Assembly (NCBI GenBank): GCA_023512835.1
Contig: CM042088.1
Coordinates: 41,123,524 to 41,187,523, forward strand
Origin: Taxillus chinensis
Lineage: Eukaryota; Streptophyta; Magnoliopsida; Santalales; Loranthaceae
Direction: 5' to 3'
Length of the DNA: 64,000 bases
Shown here one piece after another: positions 14,503 through 26,700 of the stretch. Position 1 is the stretch's first letter. Each line of letters begins with the position of its first letter. Position numbers and translations under genes: made by a program. Under the pieces are notes generated by a model that had not been told where the DNA came from, ran no database searches, and saw only the letters and a program-made list of their open reading frames with translations.

Positions 14503-15834
14503 ATGTCTGATGAAGAGCCGAGAGAGGTCTACTTCCATGACCCGTTCTATGACGACAACCGCCACGGCCACAATATGGACGGGGTCGGTTTCCCCTTCTC
14601 TCTCCATGGCTCCTCCTTGTACGATACCACAGCTGCGCTGGGCATCTCAAAGCCCCCCGGCCCAGAGCAGCATGCAAGGGTACGACGACCCCACCTCGTA
14701 CATGAGCTTCACCGAGTGCCTGAATGGGTCCGGCGGAGGGGAGTACAACGCGCTCGGGAGAGCCTTCGGTCTGTCGTCGTCGCCCCCCGACATCATCCCA
14801 GGTGGTGGTGTTCTCCTCGGTGGAAGGCAATAGCAGTAGCCCCAAGCCCTCGTTGGACATTGGAGACCTGGGCATGCCCCAGACTCCCAACTCCTCATCC
14901 GTGTCTTCCTCTTCCAGCGAGGCCGCCCCGGACGACATCTGTGTCAAGACTATCAAGAACCAGCAGCGTCCCAAACCTTCCGAGGATGGAGGAGAGAGCT
15001 CTAAGAAAGCGTGAGTTATATATTATATATATATATATAGATTTGTCTCAACCCTTAATCATATTCTATACGATGTGTACGTGCGCTAGCCGTGTGTATA
15101 TAATTATGTTAATCGGTTATGTTGTAACTCATAATAAATACAAATTGTACAAAATAATTATACATGCAGGAACAAACCAAAGAAGAAAGGAGAGAAGAAG
15201 CAAAGAGAGCCAAGGTTTGCTTTCATGACAAAGAGTGAGGTGGATCATTTGGAAGACGGGTATAGATGGAGGAAATATGGACAGAAGGCCGTCAAGAATA
15301 GCCCTTATCCAAGGTTTGTTTTCCCAAAGACGTGTATGTGTTTAATTGATTGTTCCATTCTTTGTTATTGGGCTCCAAAATCAAAAAACACTAACCCGGC
15401 CCTTTATGTGTACAACATTTTGTATATATATTTATACACACACTATTGTAGGAGTTATTACCGGTGCACTACCCAAAAGTGCACGGTGAAGAAGCGCGTA
15501 GAGAGGTCATTCCAGGACCCGTCCATCGTGATAACAACCTACGAGGGGCAGCACAACCATCATATCCCACCGGCACTCCGGGGGAAACGCCTCCGGAATG
15601 CTGCCGCCAACATCGATGCTCGCAGCCGCCCAAATTGGCGGGGGTTACCCTCACCACTACCAGCAGCTCTTCACCCATCATCACCAAATGGCCGGCCTCG
15701 GCGCATACCCGCAGGCCTTCCATCATCATCAGCAGCAGTTTCATCATCAGCTCGCTGACTATGGGCTACTGCAGGATGCAGTGCCCTCCTTTATCCTCAG
15801 ACAACAACAACAGCAGCAGCAGCAGCAGCCCTGA
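14503..15834 (+). CDS. WRKY: WRKY transcription factor, group IIc (WRKY28/71/8-like), three exons, reading frame interrupted
   Basis: DNA-binding regulator expected to bind W-boxes in the nucleus. Exons: 14503-15010, 15170-15313, 15452-15834. Both introns are GT-AG, and the second splits the WRKY domain at the conserved Pro-Arg codon pair. Order of parts: N-terminus MSDEEPREVYFHDPF, typical of the WRKY28/71 subgroup; YMSFTECLNG; a Ser-rich stretch; a basic KPKKKGEKKQREPR; WRKYGQK at 15267-15287 (about residue 202); a zinc finger C-TTQK-C ... HNH; and a His/Gln-rich tail. The frame breaks three times: in C6 14653-14658, C6 14783-14788, and G5/A3 15580-15587. Each is mended by one fewer base. 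Total length minus three is 1032 nt, i.e. 343 residues, near the family size. The family is secure; which WRKY orthologue, and whether the breaks are biological or base-call errors, is open. Confidence 0.88.
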
Positions 15835-18800
15835 ACTGCACCCGTCAATCCTTAATTAGTACGCGTACTGGTGTTTTTCGCTGTGCAGCTGCTAAAGATA
15901 CCCAACAGGTATTGTGATTCTGAATAGTAATTAATAGTACGTACGTGTACTATGTTATTGTTTCATACTATATTGTTATTACCTTCTTCATACAATTTGC
16001 GTACTTGATGAAAACCGCTGCTTAAACCAGTGAAAAAGTCTTGTCCTTTTCCAATGGTTTGGCAGCGACAGAGTCTCGTATCGTCGCATGATGTTTACTA
16101 ATCATAAATATGCGTACCCATTTGATGATATAAATATTGATTTTTGAGTTCAGAATATATATAACTAGCTAACCGAAAATTTCCATTCTCAATCATATAC
16201 AACACTAAACCATTTTTTTTAAAAGTCCATTTAAAAAAAATAAATCTCCTTATAAATTTTCTTTTATTGTTAGAGAAGAATATTGTGGTCTAAGAAATCA
16301 GACGATTTTAGTACGAACCAACCACAGCCAGCCACGTGTGAATAATGTGTTCCACCATAATTGTTCAACGTTCAAGCAATGAAGAAAATCGATTGGTGGC
16401 TGCAAGCAAGCTTCTTGTTGATTACAATACAATATGTTTCTATTTTATTTTATAAAACAAATAGTTATAATAAAATATATAATTAAATATATATACACAG
16501 GTAGCAATAGATTTCATCTCTCGCATATTGTTTTCTGGAACGAATGATATGTATCCGTGTTTTCTTAAACAAGACTTTATATCATAGCTATGGCTATGGC
16601 TAACACTATAGATGCGGTTGGTTTGTGTTGAATATATTAAAAAAGAAGAAAGAAAAAGGTGCGTCTTACATTTCCATATTACGTGCATGCCTGCAAATAA
16701 ATACATTATGCTTCTGCATCATCAGTTTATAATAAATGAAAAATAGTACGAGAATGATTAAGTTTGTTTGTACAAAGGTCTTTTTGCCTATTTTTAGACC
16801 TATGATCCTAAGCACATGCTCGCCACGACATGTCACTTCGTTTTTGACAAATGATCTTGTGGATTGTAAAAAGTCTAAAATTCATGTACATGAACATAGA
16901 CAGTATAATCATTATTTTATATGAAATAATACCGCATCAACCCGAATTTTCGGTATGACAAGTCAATATCTTGACACATATAATATATGTGTCAATATGC
17001 CTTTGCTCGTTGAACCAAATAAATCGAGAAAAAACACCTCTGCACACTTAGTATTTTATTTATCAAACAAAGTCATTTACGGGTGATTCCCATCTTGCTA
17101 GATAACTTTTTCAAGATGCATATATTTCATGTGATATTCCTTTGATTTTTTATGTTGATATCACAAAGGTTTAAATAAAAGGTACGGAGAAAAGGGTACA
17201 ATATAATATAAACACCGTATTTGATTAGGAAACCGAGAGAAAACGAAGAGAAGTGAGAATGAAATATATTTCTTCATTCACATTAGTTTTTTAAAATTAT
17301 TTTTTAATTTAAGATAAAAATAACACTCTCCAAAATTTTATTTTGAATTTTATTTATTTTTTTTTAATATTTTTTTTAATATTTTATTTTTTATAACATT
17401 TTCTATTATATTGAAATAATATTCTTATATTCTTTTTTTATTATTTTTTCCTCTTTTTTACTTACTATAACAATTCAAAAGTTCACAAAGATAAAAAAAG
17501 TATAGAATTTTTTTAGAAATAAATAGTAAATTTCTAAATTTATGAAATCACTGTTTATTTCCTATTTCCAAATCCTATTTAGGGATTCATATATAAACAT
17601 ATTTTGGAGTTTTTAAAAAAAAGTTTATTCCTATATTTTAGAGAAAGTAAATGTTTAAAAAAAGCTAATGTGAATGCAAGCTTTATTATTATAGGAAAAA
17701 ATCAGGACTACAATAATAATTATTCCTTGAGTTCAAGATATTTGTGTCATTTACTACATAGTAAGAATATACCAAATATTCATCAACGTATACTTGCATT
17801 TGAAAGGTCAAAAATTAATAACTAGCACCTAAAAGAAGAGATAATACAATAAATACTGTCTCAATCGCAATATATCTATACATTTTCATATGATATGAAA
17901 CTAACAAAAAAAGTTATTTAATAATAAGTTTATGTCAAGTATAATTTTCACGAACTTTTATCCTGAATATTAAATAAACCAAATCAAATTATTATGTATC
18001 ATTATAAAATAATAAAAACTATTCATTACATTGACTAAGAAGTAAGTAGTGATTAGCTTTAGGGTAGCCTCCAATCCCTGCTGATCGAAAACTCATCCAG
18101 AGCTGCTCGACACTCCCTGAAAATGATTTAATGTGTGTTTGAATTATGTATTTTTAATTATTATTATTTTCATTTGGGTGTTTGGGCTGCTTGGGCCTTC
18201 TTTTGGGCTACACATATAAGAGGATTTGAGCAATGAGGGCCATACTTTTTTGGTGAAATTAGGGGTCCAAGTCAAAAGCCTTATTTACTTTACCTGTGGG
18301 CCGGCCTAGGCGGGGAAGTCTTACACATTCTAGTTGTTGACAAAAGTCCAACAGCCAGTTCATTGCGTGCAATTTACGCCTCTCTCGCTCTCGCTCTCGC
18401 TCTCGCCTACTTCTTGCCTCCGGAACGCGTTGGTGGATATTAACAATGGTAGCGTGTAAGTATGAGCGCGTATTTATGATTTTTAAATACATTTATACAT
18501 TAAAGTTGTTTTCAATGTATATTAAGTTTTATCCTCATATTTGATCAGATCACATACGATTCATTATGCTTTAAAAAGTTGATGCAAAACGGTGATCGTA
18601 AATATAATTTTTAAGATTTTTTTTATTTTCTAAGATTATTCATATTTGGCATAATTAATTTTTTTTAATAAATTTTAAAAATTTACAAAAATATATATCT
18701 TTTGTAAAATAAAATATAGGAATAGGAAAAGTTAATGCTTATAAACTAAATATATTAAACATATTTATATCAAGGGATTTATTATTTTTTTTTCAATTAT

Positions 18801-19184
18801 ATTTTTATAGTTTTTTTATTACATATTATTATACTTGTAATAATATATAGGTTGTAATAAATGAAAGGGAGAGGAAAAAAAAATAAAAAAAATAAATGTA
18901 GATAAAAACTGATAAATGAAATGTTTAATATTTTTTAAAAAATAAATAATTTTTAAGGAATTGATATACTATTTATCTCTAAAATAAAAATAAAAATTTT
19001 AAATGTTTTAAGATTTTTTAAAAAATATTTCTCTTTTTTTAAAAGATAAGTATTATTAAGTGAAACTAAAATTAACCAAAAAAAAAAAAAACACCATCTG
19101 TTAGCCATAAAAATCATCAACGACTAAATTGAATTTTAAAAAAACTCTATACATTCTAGCACGCGAGGACTTCTCTTGAACAAA
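15835..19184. other. Intergenic region, no gene seen
   Basis: AT-rich sequence downstream of the WRKY gene. The first 200-300 bp probably hold its 3' untranslated region. A CGCTCT-type short repeat lies near 18381-18405. The stretch from about 18490 to 19020 resembles MITE-like sequences at 38.2 and 39.0 kb. No coding frame with recognisable content was found. Confidence 0.6.
18490..19020. mobile_element. Possible AT-rich MITE, copy 1 of a family repeated in this window
   Basis: The segment around 18845-18970 (GTAATAAATGAAAGGGAGAG, then AAATGAAATGTTTAAT) is similar in order and wording to 38255-38370. It is also similar, on the opposite strand, to 39040-39240. Termini could not be fixed by eye, so the borders are approximate. 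Confidence 0.4.
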
Positions 19185-19187
19185 TAA

Positions 19188-19913
19188 GAGCATGTTTGGT
19201 TCCTGTCTTTGTTTTTAGTTTTCTGCATTTAAATGCGAAAACACCCATATATTCTTGTTTGGTATCTGTTTTCGATTTTTGATTTTGGAAAACAACTTGT
19301 TTTGAGTGCTAAAAAATGAGAACACAAATTTGATGTTTTCCGATTGTTGTACTTTGTTTTCACCTGTTTTCCAAGATGTCGTCGCCGCCGCCGCTGCTGC
19401 CCGCCGCCGCGCGAACGCTTACCTCCCCCGCACGTGCGGACTCCCCCTGGCGCGACGCTACCTCCCCCGGACGACCTTCCCCTGCGCGTGCGGACTCCCC
19501 CGACACGACGCTACCTCCCCCGACCGACCTCCCCGGCACAAATCTCACCCGGCGCGACCTCCCCGGCGCAAATCTCCCTCGGCGCAGATCTCCCCGGCGC
19601 GACGCCCTCGGCGCAGATCTCCCCGCCCGGCGACCTTCCCCAACACGACGACCTCCCCACCGGCGACGTCCCCGGCGCGACACCCCCGCTGCGCCAGATC
19701 CCCCGCCCGGCGCGACGCCCCCCCGCCTTTGCACAACCTCCACGCCGGCTGCGATGTGCCATCTCATGGCGTCAAAAAAAAAAAACAAAAACAAAAATGA
19801 GAAACGTTGACCAAACGAAATTCGTTCTCGGTTTAAAAGAAAAAATAATTTTTAATTATAATTTTTAAAATCGATTTGAAAACCGGAAATGAAAACCGCG
19901 ATCAAACATGGCC
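19188..19913. mobile_element. Tourist/PIF-Harbinger-like non-autonomous element with GC-rich core
   Basis: The ends form an imperfect terminal inverted repeat: left GAGCATGTTTGGT (19188-19200) against right GGCCATGTTTGAT when reverse-complemented (19901-19913). A direct TAA flanks both sides (19185-19187 and 19914-19916), the target-site duplication expected for PIF/Harbinger and Tourist elements. Subterminal regions are also inversely related (GTTTTC-rich at left, GAAAAC-rich at right). The interior is unlike a normal MITE: about 360 bp of very GC-rich, internally repetitive DNA. No transposase is present. The TIR is short and imperfect, so the class is probable rather than proven. Confidence 0.65.
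19378..19760 (+). repeat. GC-rich degenerate tandem repeat inside the Tourist-like element
   Basis: Repeated units of about 13-30 bp are built on CTCCCCCGGCGCGAC and CCCGGCGCAAATCTC variants, with very high GC in otherwise AT-rich DNA. All six frames are open for 60-170 codons, giving Pro/Arg/Ala/Asp-rich low-complexity peptides. This is what a stop-poor GC repeat gives by chance and is not evidence of a gene. Confidence 0.8.
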
Positions 19914-20429
19914 TAAGATTTTCAAAAATCTCATTATTATTTTTTGATCATATTACCTTTGCATCTAATTGAGCTGTCCTTTCACCTCACCATCTTACCT
20001 AAAAAAGTTAACCTCATTACATATCTATACTAGAAAAAACAATCACCTATACTCGAAAAAAAGTTCAAATATCATAGCCACAAAAACATGTCCACCTCAC
20101 AATCTATAAACAAACCACAAAAAGCACCACTACCTCACAATATATAAACATATGCTTGTCTATCTCATTACCTTTACCGCACAAGACGCAGCCAACTACC
20201 AACCTATCTTTTTTTAAATATCACCAACCGTAAAATGCTTGTTTCCAATTGATATCATACTAAAATTTTTATGTATATGTTTGATTAAGGTATTTTTAAT
20301 TTTCATTTTTAAAAATTATTATTATTATTAAATAAAAAAATTTAAAATAACAACAAAAATATTTTAACCTGCCTACCACCAAAAAAATTCAATTTTTTTT
20401 ATAACAATAACCCCGCGTGACAGAATTTA

Positions 20430-20789
20430 ATAAATCTAACGGTCCGACGTTGGCCGGTGATAGTTGAGGAGAGGGACGACGTCTCCGCCAATTTTCTCAT
20501 TCCGCGAAGCAACCGCCGACGCCACTCCGTTGCTTGGTTCAGATCTCTCGCTCTACTCGGTAGGGTCAGGTCTCTCCCGTACGCATAGCATTGGTGTAGA
20601 GATCGCTAGCCCTCTGCTGAGTCGACTCTGCCGCAGCTTCCTTCTCCTTCGATCCATCGATCCTCGATCGCAGTCGACACCGATCAATCTCAATTTAGAT
20701 GCTCGTGTACTGATTTAGTTTGATTTCGAGTTTTAATTTGGCTTGGTTGGGTTGGGTTCAGAGCCCTCGAGTGTGTACTGGGAACGAAG
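20430..20789 (+). promoter_or_regulatory. Probable promoter-proximal region and 5' UTR of the RWA gene
   Basis: Composition shifts sharply from AT-rich to mixed, CT-rich sequence at about 20430, with CTCTCG-type motifs common in plant leaders. An open frame at 20464-20718 ends before the RWA start and matches no protein I know, so I read it as leader sequence. No convincing TATA box was located. Confidence 0.45.
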
Positions 20790-23700
20790 ATGGTGGTGGC
20801 ATCTGGGCCAATAACGCCCGGTCAGGTGTGAATTCGTATTGTACTTCTTAGGTTTACTCTAGTTTAGCTTAGCCTAGTTAAGTTTTTTGTTGGCGCCGGA
20901 GAAATTGAATCTGAGTGAGCGACTGATTTTGGAAATTAATGAAGATTTGGATGGTTTTGGCTCTGTATTGGTTTGGTTTCTGGAATTGTTTAATTGGGTT
21001 TTTTTTCCTCCTGTAACCGTCATTAACTCTTAATCTGAATTCGTATGTTCCTTATAAATTAAGCTTTTGTTGACGAGTATCGTGTTGCCTCAGGTGTCTT
21101 TTTTGCTGGGGTTCATCCCAACTGCTGTGGCATGGATATACGCCGAGGTTTTAGAGCATAGGAAGTCTACTGCACCCCCTCCTAAAGTGTAAGTTTCCTT
21201 GTATTAACTAACTAAACGTTCATTGCGCATTTACTAGGTGGTTTGATTTTTGTAGATTGCTGATTTATTTACCGTTAATATTAATTTCACTTCATTTCTC
21301 GTGAATGGCTATTAAGTTGATTGTCTCTTTTAAAACTATTAATGATATGGAGCGATTAAGTGTTGGGGCAATACTTATCCATGTGTTGAAGCTGGGGTTA
21401 TTTACTTGCTTCATTCACCATGATTATTTTTTAGCTGTTACCTTGGTCTGGGTGCCACTTTAATTTTAATTTAAAAAAACTTTTGGAGCCTGGGCAAACT
21501 CTACATTTAAGAAGTAGGCGAGTAGCCGACTTGGCTTATCACTTGTGTTAACTGAAGTGAGAGTCTGCTGACGTTTTAGTATATTTTCTTTATTTTTTTG
21601 GAGGTTTTAGATTTACATAGCTAAAGCAATTTGCAAGAATGTATTGGTTCTATATATGTTCTTATGTTAACACATTCTAGTTCCTCCTTTCCCTTCTTTT
21701 CCAAGAAGTTTATGTATCCTCGAAACAACAGCTTGAGTTTCATAAACTCCTTGATTAATATCAACATAAAATTTTGGTTTTAATATAATTTTTTATTTTT
21801 CTGAGTATATATATATATATCAGAAGAAAATTTTAAATTAACTGTCTCCTTGAGATTTTTTTTCTGATATATCTAAATTTGTTGGGCCCAGTCACTCAGA
21901 TATTAATCTTGCTGAATTGGGAAATGAAGTTGTTCAAGCCGAAGATCAAGTTGTTTTGCTAGAAGGGGGCCTTGCCAATTCAGCATCTTCAAAGTTTAAT
22001 ACTTCATCAATCAAAGCAAATTTAATAAGGTTTGCTTGTTGTTGAGAGTGCAGTTACATCATGGCGTTCTCTTTTACTGAGTTCTAGCTGCATCAAGGCA
22101 AGCCTTTCTTATTACCACATTTCTTTGATTGCGTAGGTTTTTGACAATGGACGAGTCTTTTTTGCTGGAAAATCGATCTGTATTAAGAGCAATGTAAGTC
22201 CTATTTCTATGTAGTGGACGATTATAATAACTGCTTCACACTTTTTTATGGGGTTTTGACATATAATACAATTTGTTGTAGGGCTGAGTTTGGGTTTATA
22301 CTTTTCTATTTCTACGTATGTGACCGCACTCATTTAATTGCAGAATCTACCAAGGTACATTTACTACTGTCTTCTGTAATGTTTTTAATTATTATCAGTG
22401 AAATTTATTATGAGTGACCTTTTGTGAAAGTGAATTTGTAGCATCAAGGGGGTCCTAGTTTATGCTTTCAACCAGTTAGTGGCAAATGCCTCAACTTACA
22501 ACATTCTTTTTACTTTAGCTAGCACCCATCATTATTGATATTCATGTGTTGATATTGATTATTGGCTGCAATATAATTTATTTTGATACCTTTTTTTCCC
22601 CTGACAGAATTACAATCGTGATCTTTTCCTGTTTCTCTACGCTCTACTAATCATAGTTACAGCAATGACCTCCCTCAAAAAACATAATGATCAATCAGCA
22701 TTCTCAGGGAAGTCTTTACTGTATCTAAATAGGCATCAGACTGAAGAATGGAAAGGATGGATGCAGGCAAGTATTTTGGTTTTGGTTTTGCTAATACTTA
22801 CTATGATATGGATTGCAATCAAATTTTAACAGTAACTTTTGATCTTTACATTGTTGCTCTAGAATGTTCTTTTAATTTTCTAACTCCCTTTGCTAAGTTT
22901 CCCTTCTGATTCATTTCATTCTATCTAGAAGATCGTGTCCATGGATTCTCATTGATATTTCATTATTTGGACATGGTATAATTCTCATTGACATTGTTTC
23001 GGTGTGGTAGGAATTGAATTGTCTGGAAGTTCTACATAAACAATATGAAATTGCTACTGTTGTAGTTGTATGGTTGTGTTATTAAGGCCAAATATACTCA
23101 TTTAGAACATCTTCAGTTTCCAATATTCACTGCATCCTACTTCCATTCCTATGTATTCCATTCCTTGTATTCACTATATACAATATCAATATCTTTCTTC
23201 ATCTATATATATATTACATAGACCCATGCACACAAAATTTTAACAATAGCTAGTATATGTTTTGGCAGGTTTTATTTTTAATGTATCATTACTTTGCTGC
23301 TGTGGAAATATACAATGCAATACGTGTCTTTATTGCTGCATATGTCTGGATGACTGGATTTAACAACTTCTCATATTATTACATCAGGAAGGATTTTAGC
23401 CTTGCTCGGTTTGCTCAGGTGGGCTTTTTAATTCTAGATCATACGGTACTATATGTTATACTACCAATTTTCAGTGTTAGTAATTATTTTTAATGTTCTT
23501 GCAGATGATGTGGCGGTTAAATTTCTTTGTCACATTTTGTTGTATTGTTCTTAATAATGACTATATGTTGTACTACATCTGCCCAATGCACACGCTTTTC
23601 ACTCTTATGGTGTATGGAGCACTTGGTATGTTTCACAAGTATAATGAGAACAGATCAGTGATGGCTGTGAAGTTAATTACATGCTTTCTTGTGGTAATCT

Positions 23701-26700
23701 TGATTTGGGAGATTCCTGGGGTTTTTGACATCTTCTGGCAGCCCTTGACATTTCTAGTAGGTAAGTAAACCATCAAATATTTTGCATTTTTTCCATTTTG
23801 TTGCGTGCTACTGTGAAATACCTTACCAACTATAGTAGTAGCTGTCAAGTTCCAATTATTTTTTGCAGTTCTGTTGATAAACTGATTCTTAAGCTTATTT
23901 ATAAATTCCATGATTCACAACTAAGTTTTGAATAAACTGAATGTAGTAATAATTACTGATTCTACTTATTTTATCTTAAACAATTTCATATCTTTTCATT
24001 TTTATATCTTGATTGTGTTAATAAGATGATGGAATTAATACATTACTGAAGTCCTAGTGAAACTTACTGTTGATTTTTAAAACCCCGTAATCAAAGTGGA
24101 GTTTGCATCCATCCTTTCTCTTTATGTTCTTCATATCTATTGCTGTTCAGCATGTGTGACTTGTTTTTCCAATGGCAGGTTACACGGATGCTGATCCTAA
24201 AAAACAAGGGCTCCCTCTATTGCATGAATGGCATTTTAGATCTGGGCTGGACCGCTATATATGGATTCTTGGAATGATATATGCTTATTTCCATCCTAAT
24301 GTAATTTTTTGGATATTGGTTTTTGGTCATAATTAAGGTCCTGTTCTCTGGATGTTGCAACTGCTAAATCATTAGCGTGATCTTTTAATTTTTTTTATCT
24401 AGGTCGAGAAATGGATGGAAAAGCTTGAGGAATCTGAAACAAAGCGAAGAGTCACAATCAAGAGTAGCATTGTTGGAGCTTCACTAGTTGTATGTTGCTT
24501 GGTCCTTCAACTATAAATAGTCTGATAATTTTTATTTTTATTTGTATACTTTTTTTGTGTCCTAAATTCACATTGTTTGCCCTTTTAGGCTGGTTACTTG
24601 TGGTATGAATATATATATAAGTTGGACAAGGTTACATACAACAAGCTCCATCCTTACACATCGTGGATTCCCATAACGTGCGTTTATAGATTTTTTGTTT
24701 TTGTTTTTTTCCTTGCTTTTTTAATGGCTGGCACATTTATAATGTGACTGAGATGTATACATAATTTAATATCTGAGATGTCTGCCATGTTTCAACTCCA
24801 GTGTTTACATTTGCTTGCGGAACTTCACACAACAGCTTAGGAATTATTCTCTGACCCTCTTTGCGTAAGTTTCTTTTATTTCTATGATCTATTATATAAT
24901 ATTATTGTATATATTGAATTCTTCAACTCAATTCCTGCCTCCTGTTATGTTTTTTTAAATGAACTACATCTGGTGTTAGGTGGCTTGGAAAGGTGACGCT
25001 GGAGACGTATATTGCTCAATTCCACATTTGGTTGAGGTTTGTAGACTCTCTGCTTTGTTTTACGTGTCTATCTTCTAAACTGTTCTTATTGGCAGATGTT
25101 GTTTCTGGAACTGTAGTGTAGTCCTTTACTATTCTTCACATAATGTGTACTCTGGTGTAAAAGCATTAGGGTTTAAAGTTTTTTCCCCTTAAAATGATAA
25201 ATAATTTTAAACAAAAAAAAAAGACACATACTCGTGATCATGAGGCTCGGACAGGCTTGGAGTTCAACCTTCTGGTTCAGACTTCTTTGCAGCTCTTTGT
25301 TCTCTTCTTTTCTATTTTGTACCCTTATTCTTGTCGGTTCATGTGGAGACCTCTTTCTCCAGACGGCTCTGGGTCAAAATTTAGTGCTCAATCTCCGTTC
25401 TAATCTAGTTGATATGGTATGTATTTAGCTGAACAGAACGACTGAATAAGAGTATCTTCTACGAACTCTCTATATAATTGTTTTTATTTATTTGGAGAAA
25501 AATGCCTAAAAACAGTATTTTCTGACTATCTATTGTAACTAAAATTTTAATAAAATAAATAAAAAAATTTAATTTAACTTTATAATATTCACTTTATATT
25601 TATTAAAATATTATATTCTATTTCAATATATTTAGTTTTTGTTTTTTTTTTCGATCACTATATTTAGTTTTGATTTAAAATAATAAATTAATATTTAAAA
25701 ATAATATTTTATTTGATAAATAATTAAAATAGAGAGACTAAAAAAATTTTAAAATTACTTTTAATTATTTAAAGAATCAATTTTAAATAGGACACAGCAA
25801 ATGTTCTAATATTTTATAAAGGTTTACAGTTATGTTAAGCCTAAGCTTCATTATTCATTCGTCATTATCATCATCATTACTTCATTCATTCATTCACTAT
25901 TTATTACTTCATTCAGTCATTCACTATTTATTACTTCATTCATTCACTATTCATTACTTCATTATTCATTCACTTCATTACTTACAATCATTCACTTCAT
26001 TACTTGCATTCATTCACTCATTACTTCATTCATTCACTTCATTACTTCATTCATTCACTTCATTACTTCATTCATTCACTTCATTCGTTCACTCATTCAC
26101 TTCATTCATTCATTCATTCACTCATTCACTTCATTCATTCATTCATTCATCATTACTTCATTCATCATCCATTCATTAATTAATACTTCATCTTTCATTC
26201 ATTCACTCATTCACTTCATTTCATCATTGCTTCATCATTCACTTCATTTCATCATTGCTTCATTATTCACTTCATTCATTCATCATTACTTCATTCATTC
26301 ATCATTACTTCATTCATCATCCACTCATTAATTAATACTTCATCTTTCATTCATTCACTCATTCACTTCATTTCATCATTGCTTCATCATTCACTTCATT
26401 TCATCATTGCTTCATTATTCACTTCATTTCATCATTGCTTCATAATTAACTTCATTCATTCATTATTATTATTATTCATTCATTTCATTCATTATTATTC
26501 ATTCATCATCATCATTATTATCAAACTTCATTATTCATCTTCATTACTTCATTCATTTCTTTCTGTTATCTTTTAGATCAACCAAATGTATTTTTTTTCT
26601 ATAAACTGATTTAATTTTTATTTTATTATTTTCTGATGTTAAATTTTTTTTTTTTTCCAAAATCTCTGATGTAATTCTTGACTTTCTCTTTGTGATGGGT

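Noticed and set aside
19306..19868. Long overlapping open frames on both strands giving Pro/Arg-rich proteins up to 174 codons
   Set aside because: All six frames are open because the DNA is a GC-rich tandem repeat. No start context, domain or splice structure supports a gene.
20464..20718. 84-codon frame before the RWA start, considered as an N-terminal extension or uORF
   Set aside because: The family N-terminus matches the short exon at 20790, and the composition is that of a CT-rich plant leader.
25234..25428. 64-codon hydrophobic frame in RWA intron 13, considered as an alternative exon
   Set aside because: It does not match the RWA family between exons 13 and 14, which join cleanly as [14 protein letters not shown].
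25832..26179. Ser/His/Phe-rich frame of 115 codons in the RWA intron
   Set aside because: It is the TTCATT satellite read in frame, not a protein gene.
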